Shown here: positions 13,379-19,561 of the stretch, one piece after another
Layout of the letters: each line of letters opens with the position of its first letter
Position numbering within the stretch: the first letter of the stretch is position 1
Assembly: GCA_039908535.1 (NCBI GenBank)
Contig: JAMOAW010000048.1
Location: forward strand, 1 to 19,561
Length of the DNA: 19,561 nt
Direction: 5' to 3'
DNA from: JAMOAW01 sp039908535
GTDB taxonomy: Bacteria > Pseudomonadota > Magnetococcia > Magnetococcales > JADFZT01
Made by a program: the position numbers and the translations under genes
The notes under the pieces: generated by a model
The model's database searches: none
What the model saw: only the letters and a program-made list of their open reading frames with translations
Told to the model about the DNA's origin: nothing

Positions 13379-14809
13379 ATGGGACATCTCCATATTATAG
13401 GTATCTGTGGAACCGCTATGGCTGGCTTGGCCTATTTAGCCAAGGATATGGGGTGGCAGGTCACGGGTTCGGATATGGGCATTTATCCGCCTATGAGTAC
13501 TTTTTTAGAAGCCTCTGGTATTGTTGCCTTTTCTGGTTTTAAGGCCGAAAATCTTTGTCCGTCTCCAGACCTTGTTTTGGTTGGCAACGCCATTTCACGT
13601 GGTAATCCTGAACTGGAAGCTCTTTTAGACAGCACGATTTCCTATCAATCGGGTTCGCAGTGGTTGTTTGAAAATGTGTTACAGGGCCGTCATCCCATTG
13701 TGGTGACGGGCACCCATGGCAAGACCACCACCAGTAGTTTGGTGGCTTGGCTTTGGGAGAGTGCGGGATTGTCTCCTGGTTTTTTTATTGGTGGCATTCC
13801 GGCCAATTTTGGTCAGGGCGTGCGTTCTACGCGCGGGCCTTGGGTGGTGGTGGAAGGGGATGAATATGATACTGCTTTTTTTGATAAACGCCCGAAATTT
13901 TTGCATTATCGTCCGCGCACATTGATTCTTCATAATCTCGAATTTGATCATGCCGACATTTATCCTGACTTAGAGGCCATTTGTACCCAATTTCGGCTTT
14001 TGTTGCGCTCGGTGCCTGCCTCTGGTTTGATCATCGCCAATGGCAACGATTTAGAGATCTCCCGGGTTTTGCGTAACGCCTACACTCCTGTGGTTAAATA
14101 TGGTATGGATGGAGATTTTCAATTTACGGCCAAGCTTTTACAAAGTGATGGCCAGCACTGGAGTTTTTGTCATCAGGGGGAAGAGTTATTTCAAGTTCAG
14201 TGGTCTCTTTTAGGCAAACATAACGTGATGAACGGTTTGGCCGCAGCGGCGACCGCCATAAGTCACGGTATTTCAGCGTCGGCCATCAAGAGAGGTCTTG
14301 AATCTTTTCAGGGGGTTGCCCGGCGTTTACAGAAAAGAATCGATCTTCATGGTATTTCGGTTTACGACGATTTTGCCCACCATCCAACGGCCATTGCCGT
14401 CACATTAGCGGCCATGCGCGCCACCACTGCGGGTCATGATGAAGATCATCCAGGACGATTATGGGCCGTTTTAGAACCGCGTTCGAATACCATGCGTCGT
14501 CGAGTTCATCAAGGTCGTTTGGCACCGGCTTTGGCTCATGCCGATTTTGTCATTTTGGCCCGTCCCAGTTCACGAGGGCTTTCCGAAGAGGATCTTTTAG
14601 ATGTCGATGAGATAGCCGCTCGTATAAACAGCAGTGGTACTCAATCGGCGGTAGTTGTCGACCATGTGGAGGGGGCGATCCAATATCTTCGTCGGCAACT
14701 CATTTGGGGTGACCGTGTCGTTGTCATGAGTAACGGTGGTTTTGATGATATTTTTGACCGTTTAAAAGGGGCTATTTTGCAGATGCGTGGCCAAGGAGAG
14801 AACTTATGA
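13379..14809 (+). CDS. mpl: UDP-N-acetylmuramate:L-alanyl-gamma-D-glutamyl-meso-diaminopimelate ligase
   Basis: Mpl reattaches the recovered tripeptide to UDP-MurNAc, returning murein fragments to cell-wall synthesis. The 476-residue Mur ligase has the N-terminal Rossmann motif HIIGICGTAMAGLA, the ATP loop VTGTHGKTTTSS, WVVVEGDEYDTAFFDKRPKFLHY (typical of Mpl rather than MurC), HNLEFDHADIYPDL, and VYDDFAHHPTAI in the C-terminal domain. It begins 6 bases after the ampD stop, with GGGAG inside the ampD end, so the two are surely co-expressed and do sequential jobs. Its stop overlaps the yqgE start (ATGA). Confidence 0.95.
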   Translation: MGHLHIIGICGTAMAGLAYLAKDMGWQVTGSDMGIYPPMSTFLEASGIVAFSGFKAENLCPSPDLVLVGNAISRGNPELEALLDSTISYQSGSQWLFENVLQGRHPIVVTGTHGKTTTSSLVAWLWESAGLSPGFFIGGIPANFGQGVRSTRGPWVVVEGDEYDTAFFDKRPKFLHYRPRTLILHNLEFDHADIYPDLEAICTQFRLLLRSVPASGLIIANGNDLEISRVLRNAYTPVVKYGMDGDFQFTAKLLQSDGQHWSFCHQGEELFQVQWSLLGKHNVMNGLAAAATAISHGISASAIKRGLESFQGVARRLQKRIDLHGISVYDDFAHHPTAIAVTLAAMRATTAGHDEDHPGRLWAVLEPRSNTMRRRVHQGRLAPALAHADFVILARPSSRGLSEEDLLDVDEIAARINSSGTQSAVVVDHVEGAIQYLRRQLIWGDRVVVMSNGGFDDIFDRLKGAILQMRGQGENL

Positions 14810-15366
14810 TCAAAGGGAGTCCTCTTGTTGGGCAGTTTTTAATTGCCATGCCCAGCTTGAAAGATCCCCAATTTGAGCGTTCGGTCATGATTCTTTGCGC
14901 CCACTCTCAAGAAGGGGCTTTAGGATTGGTGATCAATCAGCCCCATCCAGCCAAAATGGCCCATATTGCCCAGCAATTGGGTTTGAATTGGCGCAGGCCA
15001 GGCAAACAGATTGTCTATCAAGGTGGACCAGTGGCCATGGAGCGGGGATTTATTCTGTACGAAGATATTTTAAGTTTTCCTGGTCATTTAGAGATTGTCC
15101 CTAATTTATTTATGGGGACCAATCCAGATATTTTAAGCCATTTAGCACGACCCGATGCCTCGGAACGTTTTTTGTTTGCTTTGGGATATGCGGGTTGGGC
15201 CGAGGGGCAATTGGAGGCGGAATTGCGTGAGAACGTTTGGCTGATGGCTCCTTTAGATCGTCGGATTCTTTTTGATCTTCCACCATCCGAACGTTGGACA
15301 GCCGCCATTGATCGTTTAGGTGTCAATCCTGCCTTTGTGGTCAACGCGGGTTGCACGGTCAATTAA
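14806..15366 (+). CDS. YqgE/AlgH family protein
   Basis: This 186-residue protein is a typical member of the YqgE/AlgH (DUF179) family: GQFLIAMPSLKDPQFERSVMILCAHSQEGALGLVINQP at the start, VYQGGPVAMERGFILY in the middle, and ALGYAGWAEGQLEAELRENVWL later. Its biochemical role is not established; a link to alginate regulation was proposed for one Pseudomonas member. The ATG overlaps the mpl stop (ATGA), with AAGGAG upstream, so it is coupled to mpl. The hairpin-rich copy C follows and may end this transcript. Confidence 0.93.
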   Translation: MIKGSPLVGQFLIAMPSLKDPQFERSVMILCAHSQEGALGLVINQPHPAKMAHIAQQLGLNWRRPGKQIVYQGGPVAMERGFILYEDILSFPGHLEIVPNLFMGTNPDILSHLARPDASERFLFALGYAGWAEGQLEAELRENVWLMAPLDRRILFDLPPSERWTAAIDRLGVNPAFVVNAGCTVN

Positions 15367-15395
15367 ATATAGGGGCCCAGAATCGCCCCCAGTCC

Positions 15396-15521
15396 TAAAA
15401 AAAAAGAGGGGGTCTGGGGGATTCATCCCCCAGGGTTTGGTCTTTGATTTTTTTTTTATGTATCGGAAAAAAAATCAAGACCTTGGGGGGCGGCCCCCCC
15501 CCAATCCCCCCCCTTTTTTTT
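15396..15521 (+). repeat. Copy C: two G-rich hairpin modules head to head, terminator-like
   Basis: This stretch contains CTGGGGGA-TTCA-TCCCCCAG (15414-15433) and TTGGGGGG...CCCCCCAA (15483-15504), related to the two hairpins of element B but facing each other. Together with the poly-T and poly-A tracts they form one large imperfect inverted repeat around atgtatcgg (15458-15466). It ends in a C-run and eight Ts, so it could stop transcription from yqgE. I find no clear terminal repeats or target duplication at its borders. Confidence 0.7.
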
Positions 15522-15537
15522 GTGGTCTTTGACTTTT

Positions 15538-15560
15538 TGCCCGAAGGGCATTCTATTTTT
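15538..15560 (+). terminator. Small hairpin before the sialidase-like gene
   Basis: TGCCC-GAA-GGGCA (15538-15550) is a 5-bp stem with a 3-base loop, followed by a T-rich run. It could be a weak terminator or a leader hairpin of the sialidase-like gene. The stem is short, so confidence is low. Confidence 0.3.
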
Positions 15561-15602
15561 TCAGTTATCACCTTTTTTGGTAAATTTGTTGGAGCAGGAA
15601 CA

Positions 15603-16859
15603 ATGTGGAAGAGAGTTAGGTTGGTATTGTTATGCACATTATATTTGGCTTTTTCTCCTTTGTTGGTTTTTTCTCATGATCACCACGATGTTTCAGACAC
15701 CGCATCTGAATGTGTAAAAAAACATCCTCTTCCCCATCCTGACTGCGGCAAGGCGTTGACTCCTCTGTTTTCCGACGACGGACGTTTATGGGTGACTTTT
15801 AGCCAAAACGATCATGTTTATCTCACCACCTCTCATGATTTAGGTCACACGTTTACTCCGGCGGTGGAGGTGAATTCCATACCGGAAAAAATTGATAACA
15901 ACGGTGAAAATCGTCCTAAAGTGGCTTTGGGCCATTCTGGCGAGGTTTATATCTCCTGGACTACCCGCACCTCAGGTTTTTACTCTGGGAATGTGCGTTT
16001 TGCCCGTTCACTTGATGGCGGAAAAACGTTTGATCCGCCCATTATTGTCAATACTGATCTTGCCCTTGTCAGCCACCGATTTGATACCATGGTGGTCGAT
16101 ACAAAAGGTCGTATCTACCTGATATGGCTTGATCAAAGGGAGCGTGCGGCGGCTTTGGCCAAAGGGGAAAAATATTCTGGGGCGGCTTTGTACTACGCCA
16201 TTTCAGAGGATCAAGGCCAACATTTTGCGTTCAATCGCAAGGTGGTTGATCACACGTGTGAGTGTTGTCGTTTGGCTGTGGTCCGCACCGAATCTGACCG
16301 TGTTGGGGTTTTTTGGCGGCATATATATCCAGAGAATCTTCGCGACCATGCCTTTATTTGGCTTCCGTCCGAGGTAAACGCTCCTGTCACCTCTCCTATT
16401 CACGTGACCGATGACGATTGGCAAATTGAGGGGTGTCCCCACCATGGTCCATCTTTGGCTCTTGGTGTAAAAAATCAACTTCATATGGCTTGGTTTAGCG
16501 CGGGAAAGAAGAATCAAGGGTTGTTTTATGGTCGTTTTGACTCAGAGACCGCGTCACTTCAAGATCAACATCTCATTGATAACGCCACAGGGGCCATGCA
16601 CCCCTCTTTATTGGCCGTTCATGAGCATCTCTATATTGTTTGGAAAAGGATTGCCGTTAAAAACACGCAACTGTTCCTGCAAACCTCTTTGGATAATGGC
16701 CGTCATTGGTCAGCTTCCGTGCCGATTGCCGAAACAACTGGCAATTCAGATTATCCTCTTCTTGTGCGCCATAAAGATCGGGTTTTTGTCTCTTGGCATA
16801 GCGATGTCGAAGGGTATCGACTCTGGCCGATAGAGGACAAGAATGCGATTCCCCAATAA
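15603..16859 (+). CDS. Secreted BNR/sialidase-fold protein with Cys/His motifs, function unknown
   Basis: I start at ATG 15603 (GGAG 8 bases before), giving 418 residues; the open frame upstream lies in repeat copy C. Residues 1-24 form a signal peptide, so the mature protein may begin His-Asp-His-His. Asp-box-like motifs recur (SHDLGHTF 77-84, SLDGGKTF 136-143, SEDQGQHF 201-208, SLDNGRHW near the end), fitting a six-bladed beta-propeller of the sialidase superfamily. The protein also has H217-T-C219-E-C221-C222 and C278-P-H-H281, plus C37 and C48, unusual for a sialidase and suggesting a metal site or disulfides. I see no convincing arginine triad for sialic acid. The next gene, a membrane protein with HCxxMC, starts 6 bases later. 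Sialidase activity should not be assumed. Confidence 0.75.
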   Translation: MWKRVRLVLLCTLYLAFSPLLVFSHDHHDVSDTASECVKKHPLPHPDCGKALTPLFSDDGRLWVTFSQNDHVYLTTSHDLGHTFTPAVEVNSIPEKIDNNGENRPKVALGHSGEVYISWTTRTSGFYSGNVRFARSLDGGKTFDPPIIVNTDLALVSHRFDTMVVDTKGRIYLIWLDQRERAAALAKGEKYSGAALYYAISEDQGQHFAFNRKVVDHTCECCRLAVVRTESDRVGVFWRHIYPENLRDHAFIWLPSEVNAPVTSPIHVTDDDWQIEGCPHHGPSLALGVKNQLHMAWFSAGKKNQGLFYGRFDSETASLQDQHLIDNATGAMHPSLLAVHEHLYIVWKRIAVKNTQLFLQTSLDNGRHWSASVPIAETTGNSDYPLLVRHKDRVFVSWHSDVEGYRLWPIEDKNAIPQ

Positions 16860-16865
16860 ATTTTG

Positions 16866-17606
16866 ATGGAAAAGTTTTCCCTGCTGATTCCTCTTTTATT
16901 GGCCTTGTCCAGTGTGTTACACTGTTTAAGTATGTGCGGAGGCATCTTGGGGGCTATGACTTTTCATCTTTTGGCCAATACGCAGCCTATACAGCGGAAA
17001 TCTGGGTCTTTTATTTTGGCGGCCAATATGGGCCGATTGGTTAGTTATTCGGTGGCTGGGGGGGTGGTGGCTATGTTTGGGCGCACACTTTTTTCCACTC
17101 TTTCGCCCAGTACCGGACACACCTTATTGCAAGGTTTTTCTGGTTTGATCTTGGTGGGCAACGGGCTGTTTTTGATCGGACGTTTTCCGAATATGCACCA
17201 GATTGAATGGTTGGGAAGCTTTCTTTGGCGCAGCCTGGAACCTTTGGCCAGACGTTTTATTACGCCGCAAACGTTGTTTCAGGCCTTTTTGTTTGGCATG
17301 GTTTGGGGTTGGTTTCCTTGTTCTTTGGTGTATGGGGCGTTGTTATGGAGTAGTGCTTCCTGCTCTGCTCTGTCTGGGGCTATGGTGATGTTTTTGTTTG
17401 GCCTTGGAACTTTACCTGTCATGCTCTCTGCTGGTTGGTTGGCCGAATATTTGGTTCGTTCTGGAGGTTTTTCTCGTTTTGGAAAGTTGACCGCTTGGCT
17501 TTTGATTGGCATAGGTATTTTTAATTTAATTGTGCTGTTTTCAAAAATACACAATCCCCATTTACATCACATGACTCACATTGTGAATTGTCTGATTCCA
17601 CTATGA
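16866..17606 (+). CDS. TauE/SafE or DsbD_2-like membrane protein with HCxxMCGG motif
   Basis: This 246-residue protein starts at ATG 16866. It has about six hydrophobic segments, beginning with LLIPLLLALSSVLH and ending with AWLLIGIGIFNLIVLF. H19-C20-x-x-M23-C24-G-G in the first segment and WGWFPCSLVYGAL in the middle mark the family labelled sulfite exporter TauE/SafE or cytochrome-biogenesis DsbD_2. Relatives with this motif often sit near copper or cytochrome-oxidase assembly genes, and Cys/His/Met in the membrane hints at metal or thiol handling. It follows the Cys/His-rich secreted protein by 6 bases and overlaps the sigma-54 activator (ATGA). The substrate is unknown. Confidence 0.82.
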   Translation: MEKFSLLIPLLLALSSVLHCLSMCGGILGAMTFHLLANTQPIQRKSGSFILAANMGRLVSYSVAGGVVAMFGRTLFSTLSPSTGHTLLQGFSGLILVGNGLFLIGRFPNMHQIEWLGSFLWRSLEPLARRFITPQTLFQAFLFGMVWGWFPCSLVYGALLWSSASCSALSGAMVMFLFGLGTLPVMLSAGWLAEYLVRSGGFSRFGKLTAWLLIGIGIFNLIVLFSKIHNPHLHHMTHIVNCLIPL

Positions 17607-18592
17607 AACACATGACTGCACTTTCTATCATTGGATCTTCTCCGGCACTGATGTCTATTTTGCGGGCTGCACGTTTGGTGGCCATTACCGATGCCACGGT
17701 ATTGATTCAAGGGGAATCTGGAGTTGGTAAAGAGTTATTGGCGCAAGCCATTCATGCTGCCAGTAAACGGGCCAAGGCTCCTTTTATACCGGTCAATTGT
17801 GCGGCATTATCTGAAACTTTGGTTGAAAGTGAACTGTTTGGTCATGTCAAAGGGGCTTTTACAGGGGCCATTTCAGAACGCATGGGCCGTATAGCCGCCG
17901 CCCATGGAGGAACCCTTTTTTTGGATGAAGTTGGGGATATGCCTCTCTCTATTCAACCAAAAATGTTGCGTTTTTTAGAAAATGGCGAGTGTCAATCCCT
18001 GGGCCAGGAACAACCTCGGCGCATGGATGTCCGTGTGATTGCGGCGACCAATCAAAATTTGGCCACACTGGCCATGAATGGACGTTTTCGACAAGATTTA
18101 TTATACCGTTTGCAAGTGGTGCCTCTTTTGCTACCTCCTTTACGGGAGCGTGGTGACGATGTGGTTGTATTAGCAAAAAATTTTTTATCTGACTATGCTT
18201 TGATGCATGGGGTGTCTTCTCCCTATTTTTCCCGTTCTGCTTTGAATGTACTGCGTTGTCATTCGTGGCCTGGGAACATTCGGGAATTGCGCAATGTGTG
18301 TGAACGGGGGGTGATTTTTCATGCGGGAGAAGAATTGGACGATGATTTTGTTCATAACCAGCTGGCGGCCCACGCTCCCGCACAACTGCCTTCCGGTACT
18401 CCTCTCTTGGATAAAACCATTCCAGAGAATCCTCCTTTGCCCAATGGAGGCATCAGTTTAAATCTATTGGAACGCGAATTGATTCAAGCCGCCTTGCTTC
18501 GTACTCAGGGTAATCGAACGCATGCGGCAAAATTATTGGATGTCAGTCGAGATACATTGCTTTATCGCATGAAAAAACATGCGTTGCGTTAG
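17603..18592 (+). CDS. Sigma-54-dependent transcriptional activator without receiver domain (PspF-like layout)
   Basis: The start at ATG 17603 overlaps the stop of the previous gene (ATGA), giving 329 residues. The AAA+ domain begins almost at once: Walker A GESGVGKE (37-44), ELFGHVKGAFTGA with the sigma-54-contacting GAFTGA loop (84-89), Walker B GGTLFLDEVGDMP, ATNQNL, FRQDLLYRLQVVPLLLPPLRER and WPGNIRELRN. A Fis-type helix-turn-helix ends the protein (GNRTHAAKLLDVSRDTLLYRMKKH). There is no receiver, GAF or PAS domain, so it must be controlled by another protein, by level, or not at all, as with PspF. Its targets are unknown. I found no clear -24/-12 promoter (TGGCAC-N5-TTGC) in the intergenic sequence I scanned. 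Confidence 0.93.
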   Translation: MKHMTALSIIGSSPALMSILRAARLVAITDATVLIQGESGVGKELLAQAIHAASKRAKAPFIPVNCAALSETLVESELFGHVKGAFTGAISERMGRIAAAHGGTLFLDEVGDMPLSIQPKMLRFLENGECQSLGQEQPRRMDVRVIAATNQNLATLAMNGRFRQDLLYRLQVVPLLLPPLRERGDDVVVLAKNFLSDYALMHGVSSPYFSRSALNVLRCHSWPGNIRELRNVCERGVIFHAGEELDDDFVHNQLAAHAPAQLPSGTPLLDKTIPENPPLPNGGISLNLLERELIQAALLRTQGNRTHAAKLLDVSRDTLLYRMKKHALR

Positions 18593-18619
18593 TTTTTTTC
18601 AAACGAGATTTCCCCCCGC

Positions 18620-19345
18620 ATGATTTTATTAAATTGGCGACAACGTTATACCTATTGGATATGCCATGCTTGGCTTCCGGCGGGGGTGTTTTTGGTGGGT
18701 CTCCTCTGGTTTCGGTGGTATGATATTGATATTAAATTGGCCAATTTTTTTTACGATTTTGCTGCCAATCGTTGGATTTATGGGGAGAGTTGGTGGGCAA
18801 ATACGTTTTTGCATTCTGGTGGGCGCAATGGAATAAAATTAATCGCCATTTTGGCTGCTGTTCTTTGGGTAGGGGGGTATGTTAAGGCTAATCTGCGCCC
18901 CTTACGCCGCCAATCAGGATACGCGCTTTTGGTCATTGGGCTGAGCACTGGATTGGTTGCCCTTGGGAAAGAGACCACAGGGATCAACTGCCCTAGAGAT
19001 TTACAACAGTATGGCAAAGATCGTCCCTATTATCATCTTTTTGATTCCCGTCCCGTCAAAAGTCTGCAGGGGAAATGTTTCCCTGGGGGACATTCATCTG
19101 GTGGTTTTTCATTGTTTTTCATATATTATTTATTAAAAGATCGACGTTCTAAAAGGGCTTTATGGGGGATTGGTTTCGCTTTATTGATTGGGGGGCTTTT
19201 TAGTTTTGCGCAATTGGTTCGTGGGGCCCATTTTATTTCTCATGATTGGTGGTCGCTTTTTATTTGTTGGGCCATGGCCTCTTGGTTGTATCACGTTCCG
19301 TTTCAAAAACGTCTCACCCTGACTGCTGAAAATCCGCATAATTAA
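18620..19345 (+). CDS. PAP2-family membrane phosphatase
   Basis: This 241-residue protein has five or six hydrophobic segments and the PAP2 phosphatase motifs in a variant form: K117-ETTGIN-C-P-R-D-L where the consensus has RP, P155-GGHSSG (H158), and RGAHFISHD (201-209) with the catalytic His204. The CP-x-D-L and RGAHFxSHD forms occur together in a proteobacterial subfamily, so this is probably an intact member. Such enzymes remove phosphate from lipid carriers, phosphatidylglycerol phosphate or lipid A on the periplasmic side; the substrate cannot be told here. It starts 27 bases after the activator gene and lacks a good ribosome binding site. Repeat element D begins 6 bases after its stop. 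Confidence 0.88.
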   Translation: MILLNWRQRYTYWICHAWLPAGVFLVGLLWFRWYDIDIKLANFFYDFAANRWIYGESWWANTFLHSGGRNGIKLIAILAAVLWVGGYVKANLRPLRRQSGYALLVIGLSTGLVALGKETTGINCPRDLQQYGKDRPYYHLFDSRPVKSLQGKCFPGGHSSGGFSLFFIYYLLKDRRSKRALWGIGFALLIGGLFSFAQLVRGAHFISHDWWSLFICWAMASWLYHVPFQKRLTLTAENPHN

Positions 19346-19351
19346 ACAGAC

Positions 19352-19561
19352 GGTACCACCACACTTAACCGTGGTCGTCTGTTTTTTGATTTTATTATTT
19401 TAAAAAAAAAAGGGGTCTGGGGGATTGCCCCCAGGGTTTTGATTTTGATTTTGCTTTTGACCTCGGTTTTGCTTCCTTCAAAAAGCAGGGGGATTGGGGG
19501 ATGCAATCCCCCAAGGTCTTGACTTTGCTTTTTGTTCAGGCACGCGTTCATCGTCCACACT
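19352..19561. mobile_element. Element D: MITE-like element with GGTACCACCACA end, cut by window end
   Basis: The left end, GGTACCACCACACTTAA (19352-19368), is identical to one end of element A. The interior carries CTGGGGG-ATTG-CCCCCAG (19417-19434) and TTGGGGGAT-GCA-ATCCCCCAA (19494-19514), and the last ~45 bases match the other subterminal part of element A in reverse orientation. It differs from A by keeping about 80 bp with the second hairpin. The far end and its target duplication lie beyond the window; the 8 bases before it are aaacagac. It sits right after the PAP2 stop codon. Confidence 0.85.

Noticed and set aside
15396..15521. CRISPR array or phage attachment site
   Set aside because: The repeats are G-rich hairpins of differing type with no regular spacers and no cas gene nearby.
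15444..15602. N-terminal extension of the sialidase-like gene
   Set aside because: The frame is open but runs through repeat copy C and gives a low-complexity Gly/Pro stretch; the ATG at 15603 has a ribosome site and a signal peptide.
18857..19090. Loss of PAP2 activity from the CP-for-RP change
   Set aside because: The CPxDL and RGAHFxSHD variants go together in a known subfamily, so the change is probably ordinary.

Overview
The window looks like the chromosome of a Gram-negative proteobacterium of moderate GC (about 45-48% by eye). The reasons are HscA/Fdx/IscX of the ISC iron-sulfur system, AmpD and Mpl of murein recycling, a TolC-type outer-membrane channel, a LolA-like periplasmic protein, and CheR/CheD. 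The lineage cannot be fixed from this sequence alone. The G-rich hairpin repeats and the gene mix would fit Magnetococcia or another deep alphaproteobacterial-type group, but that is a guess.

Layout. 1-1050: an accessory edge with the C-terminal part of an Rpn/PD-(D/E)XK-type transposase-like nuclease (running in from outside), a decayed IS66 transposase N-terminus, and a gene-poor stretch ending in a tRNA-Lys(TTT) with its terminator (minus strand). 1226-7832 is all minus strand. In transcription order it holds a membrane-anchored protein with a SWIM-like CxC-x18-CxH motif, a permuted nucleotidyltransferase/PfkB kinase, cheD, cheR, then hscA-fdx-iscX. 7920-19345 is all plus strand: LolA-like protein, infA, parE, tolC-type gene, nfu, ampD, mpl, yqgE, and a tight run of a cysteine/histidine-rich BNR-sialidase-like secreted protein, an HCxxMC membrane protein, a sigma-54 activator without a receiver domain, and a PAP2 phosphatase.

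The intergenic spaces hold the least ordinary signal, a family of small non-coding elements. One (3717-3853) has 17-bp terminal inverted repeats and a perfect 8-bp target duplication. A second (5343-5502) has different terminal repeats, beginning GTAA as in IS66, and its own perfect 8-bp duplication. A third (19352 to the window end) shares the ends of the first. A fourth locus (about 15396-15521) has only the core modules, arranged head to head. All carry the same G-rich hairpin core, so the core appears to be shared between two kinds of transposable ends.

How the genes work together. HscA, ferredoxin and IscX, with Nfu elsewhere in the window, serve Fe-S cluster assembly and delivery. AmpD and Mpl are successive steps of murein-peptide recycling. 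CheD and CheR modify chemoreceptors. The last four-gene run may be a metal- or envelope-related unit; this rests on motifs and spacing only.
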